NCBI GenBank assembly: GCA_016195505.1
Contig: JACPZN010000359.1
Location: 1 to 6,118, forward strand
DNA length: 6,118 nucleotides
Direction: 5' to 3'
DNA from: Nitrospirota bacterium
GTDB taxonomy: Bacteria > Nitrospirota > Nitrospiria > Nitrospirales > Nitrospiraceae
The translations under genes and the position numbers were made by a program. Under the pieces are notes generated by a model. That model saw only the letters and a program-made list of their open reading frames with translations, had not been told where the DNA came from and ran no database searches. Shown in pieces: positions 5,804-6,118 of this stretch (the stretch's first letter is position 1; each line of letters begins with the position of its first letter).

Positions 5804-6118
5804 ATGGCGGTTGACCAACAAGGCTTGCTGGCGAGACTGATCAAGGAACTAGTTCGTCTCCCCGGAGTCGGTCAAAAGAGCGCGCAACGGCTGGCCTTTC
5901 ACCTCATGAAGGCTGAGCGCGAGGACGCCTTGCGTTTGGCGGATGCGATTCGGGCGGTGAAGGACGGGCTGGCTTTCTGCCGGCAATGCCGCAATATCGC
6001 CGAGGGGGATCTGTGCGAATTTTGCCTCGACCCCAAGCGAGATCGCACAAAGATTCTGGTCGTCGAGGAGCCGAGCACGCTCTATGCTGTGGAGCGAGCA
6101 GGCGCGTACCGTGGGCTC
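5804..6118 (+). CDS. recR: Recombination mediator protein RecR (C-terminal part outside window)
   Basis: RecR works with RecO, and in some bacteria RecF, to load RecA onto single-stranded DNA at gaps during repair. I translated this frame directly; 105 codons of the usual 200 or so are present. A helix-hairpin-helix motif is at about 19-35 (LPGVGQKSAQRLAFHL). The zinc finger has C59, C62, C71 and C74 (C-X2-C-X8-C-X2-C). The Toprim domain starts near residue 83 with KILVVEEPSTLYAVE, including the conserved glutamate at 88. The start ATG lies two bases after the ybaB TAA, with no visible Shine-Dalgarno, so initiation is likely by re-initiation after ybaB. The end of the Toprim domain and the Walker-B-like C-terminus are not in view. 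Confidence 0.97.
   Translation, partial: MAVDQQGLLARLIKELVRLPGVGQKSAQRLAFHLMKAEREDALRLADAIRAVKDGLAFCRQCRNIAEGDLCEFCLDPKRDRTKILVVEEPSTLYAVERAGAYRGL

Overview
The window is a chromosomal housekeeping region with two divergent transcription units, each led by a class II tRNA gene. Base composition is moderately GC-rich. The protein sequences and the style of the intergenic repeats suggest Nitrospira (phylum Nitrospirota). That assignment is inference from recollection of family sequences and of a repeat type, not a database result.

Left half, minus strand, read right to left: a putative promoter (2780-2809), tRNA-Leu(UAG), tig (trigger factor), clpP and the first 176 codons of clpX, which runs off the window edge at base 1. 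The tRNA lies 56 bp from tig, tig 64 bp from clpP, and clpP 14 bp from clpX, with no convincing terminator between them. This looks like one protein folding and quality-control operon: trigger factor receives nascent chains at the ribosome, and ClpX unfolds substrates and feeds them to the ClpP protease.

Middle: about 390 bp (2710-3098) without a credible gene separates the two units. It carries outward-facing candidate promoters on both sides. The left one contains a perfect 14-bp palindrome between its -35 and -10 boxes.

Right half, plus strand: tRNA-Ser(GGA), a repeat-rich patch (3189-3374), the signal recognition particle RNA gene ffs, a 121-bp inverted-repeat element (3544-3664), then dnaX, ybaB and the first 105 codons of recR. 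dnaX and ybaB overlap by four bases, and ybaB and recR are two bases apart. The order tRNA-Ser, SRP RNA, dnaX, ybaB, recR resembles the arrangement known from Bacillus, so this is an old conserved block for replication (clamp loader) and recombinational repair (RecR).

The unusual content is in the intergenic DNA. The 3' end of tRNA-Ser is copied almost exactly 185 bp downstream, and a partial inverted copy lies between. A heptad tandem repeat adjoins it. The 121-bp inverted repeat ends 14 bp before the dnaX start codon, which has no visible Shine-Dalgarno sequence. I found no new multi-gene system; every protein gene belongs to a well-known family.
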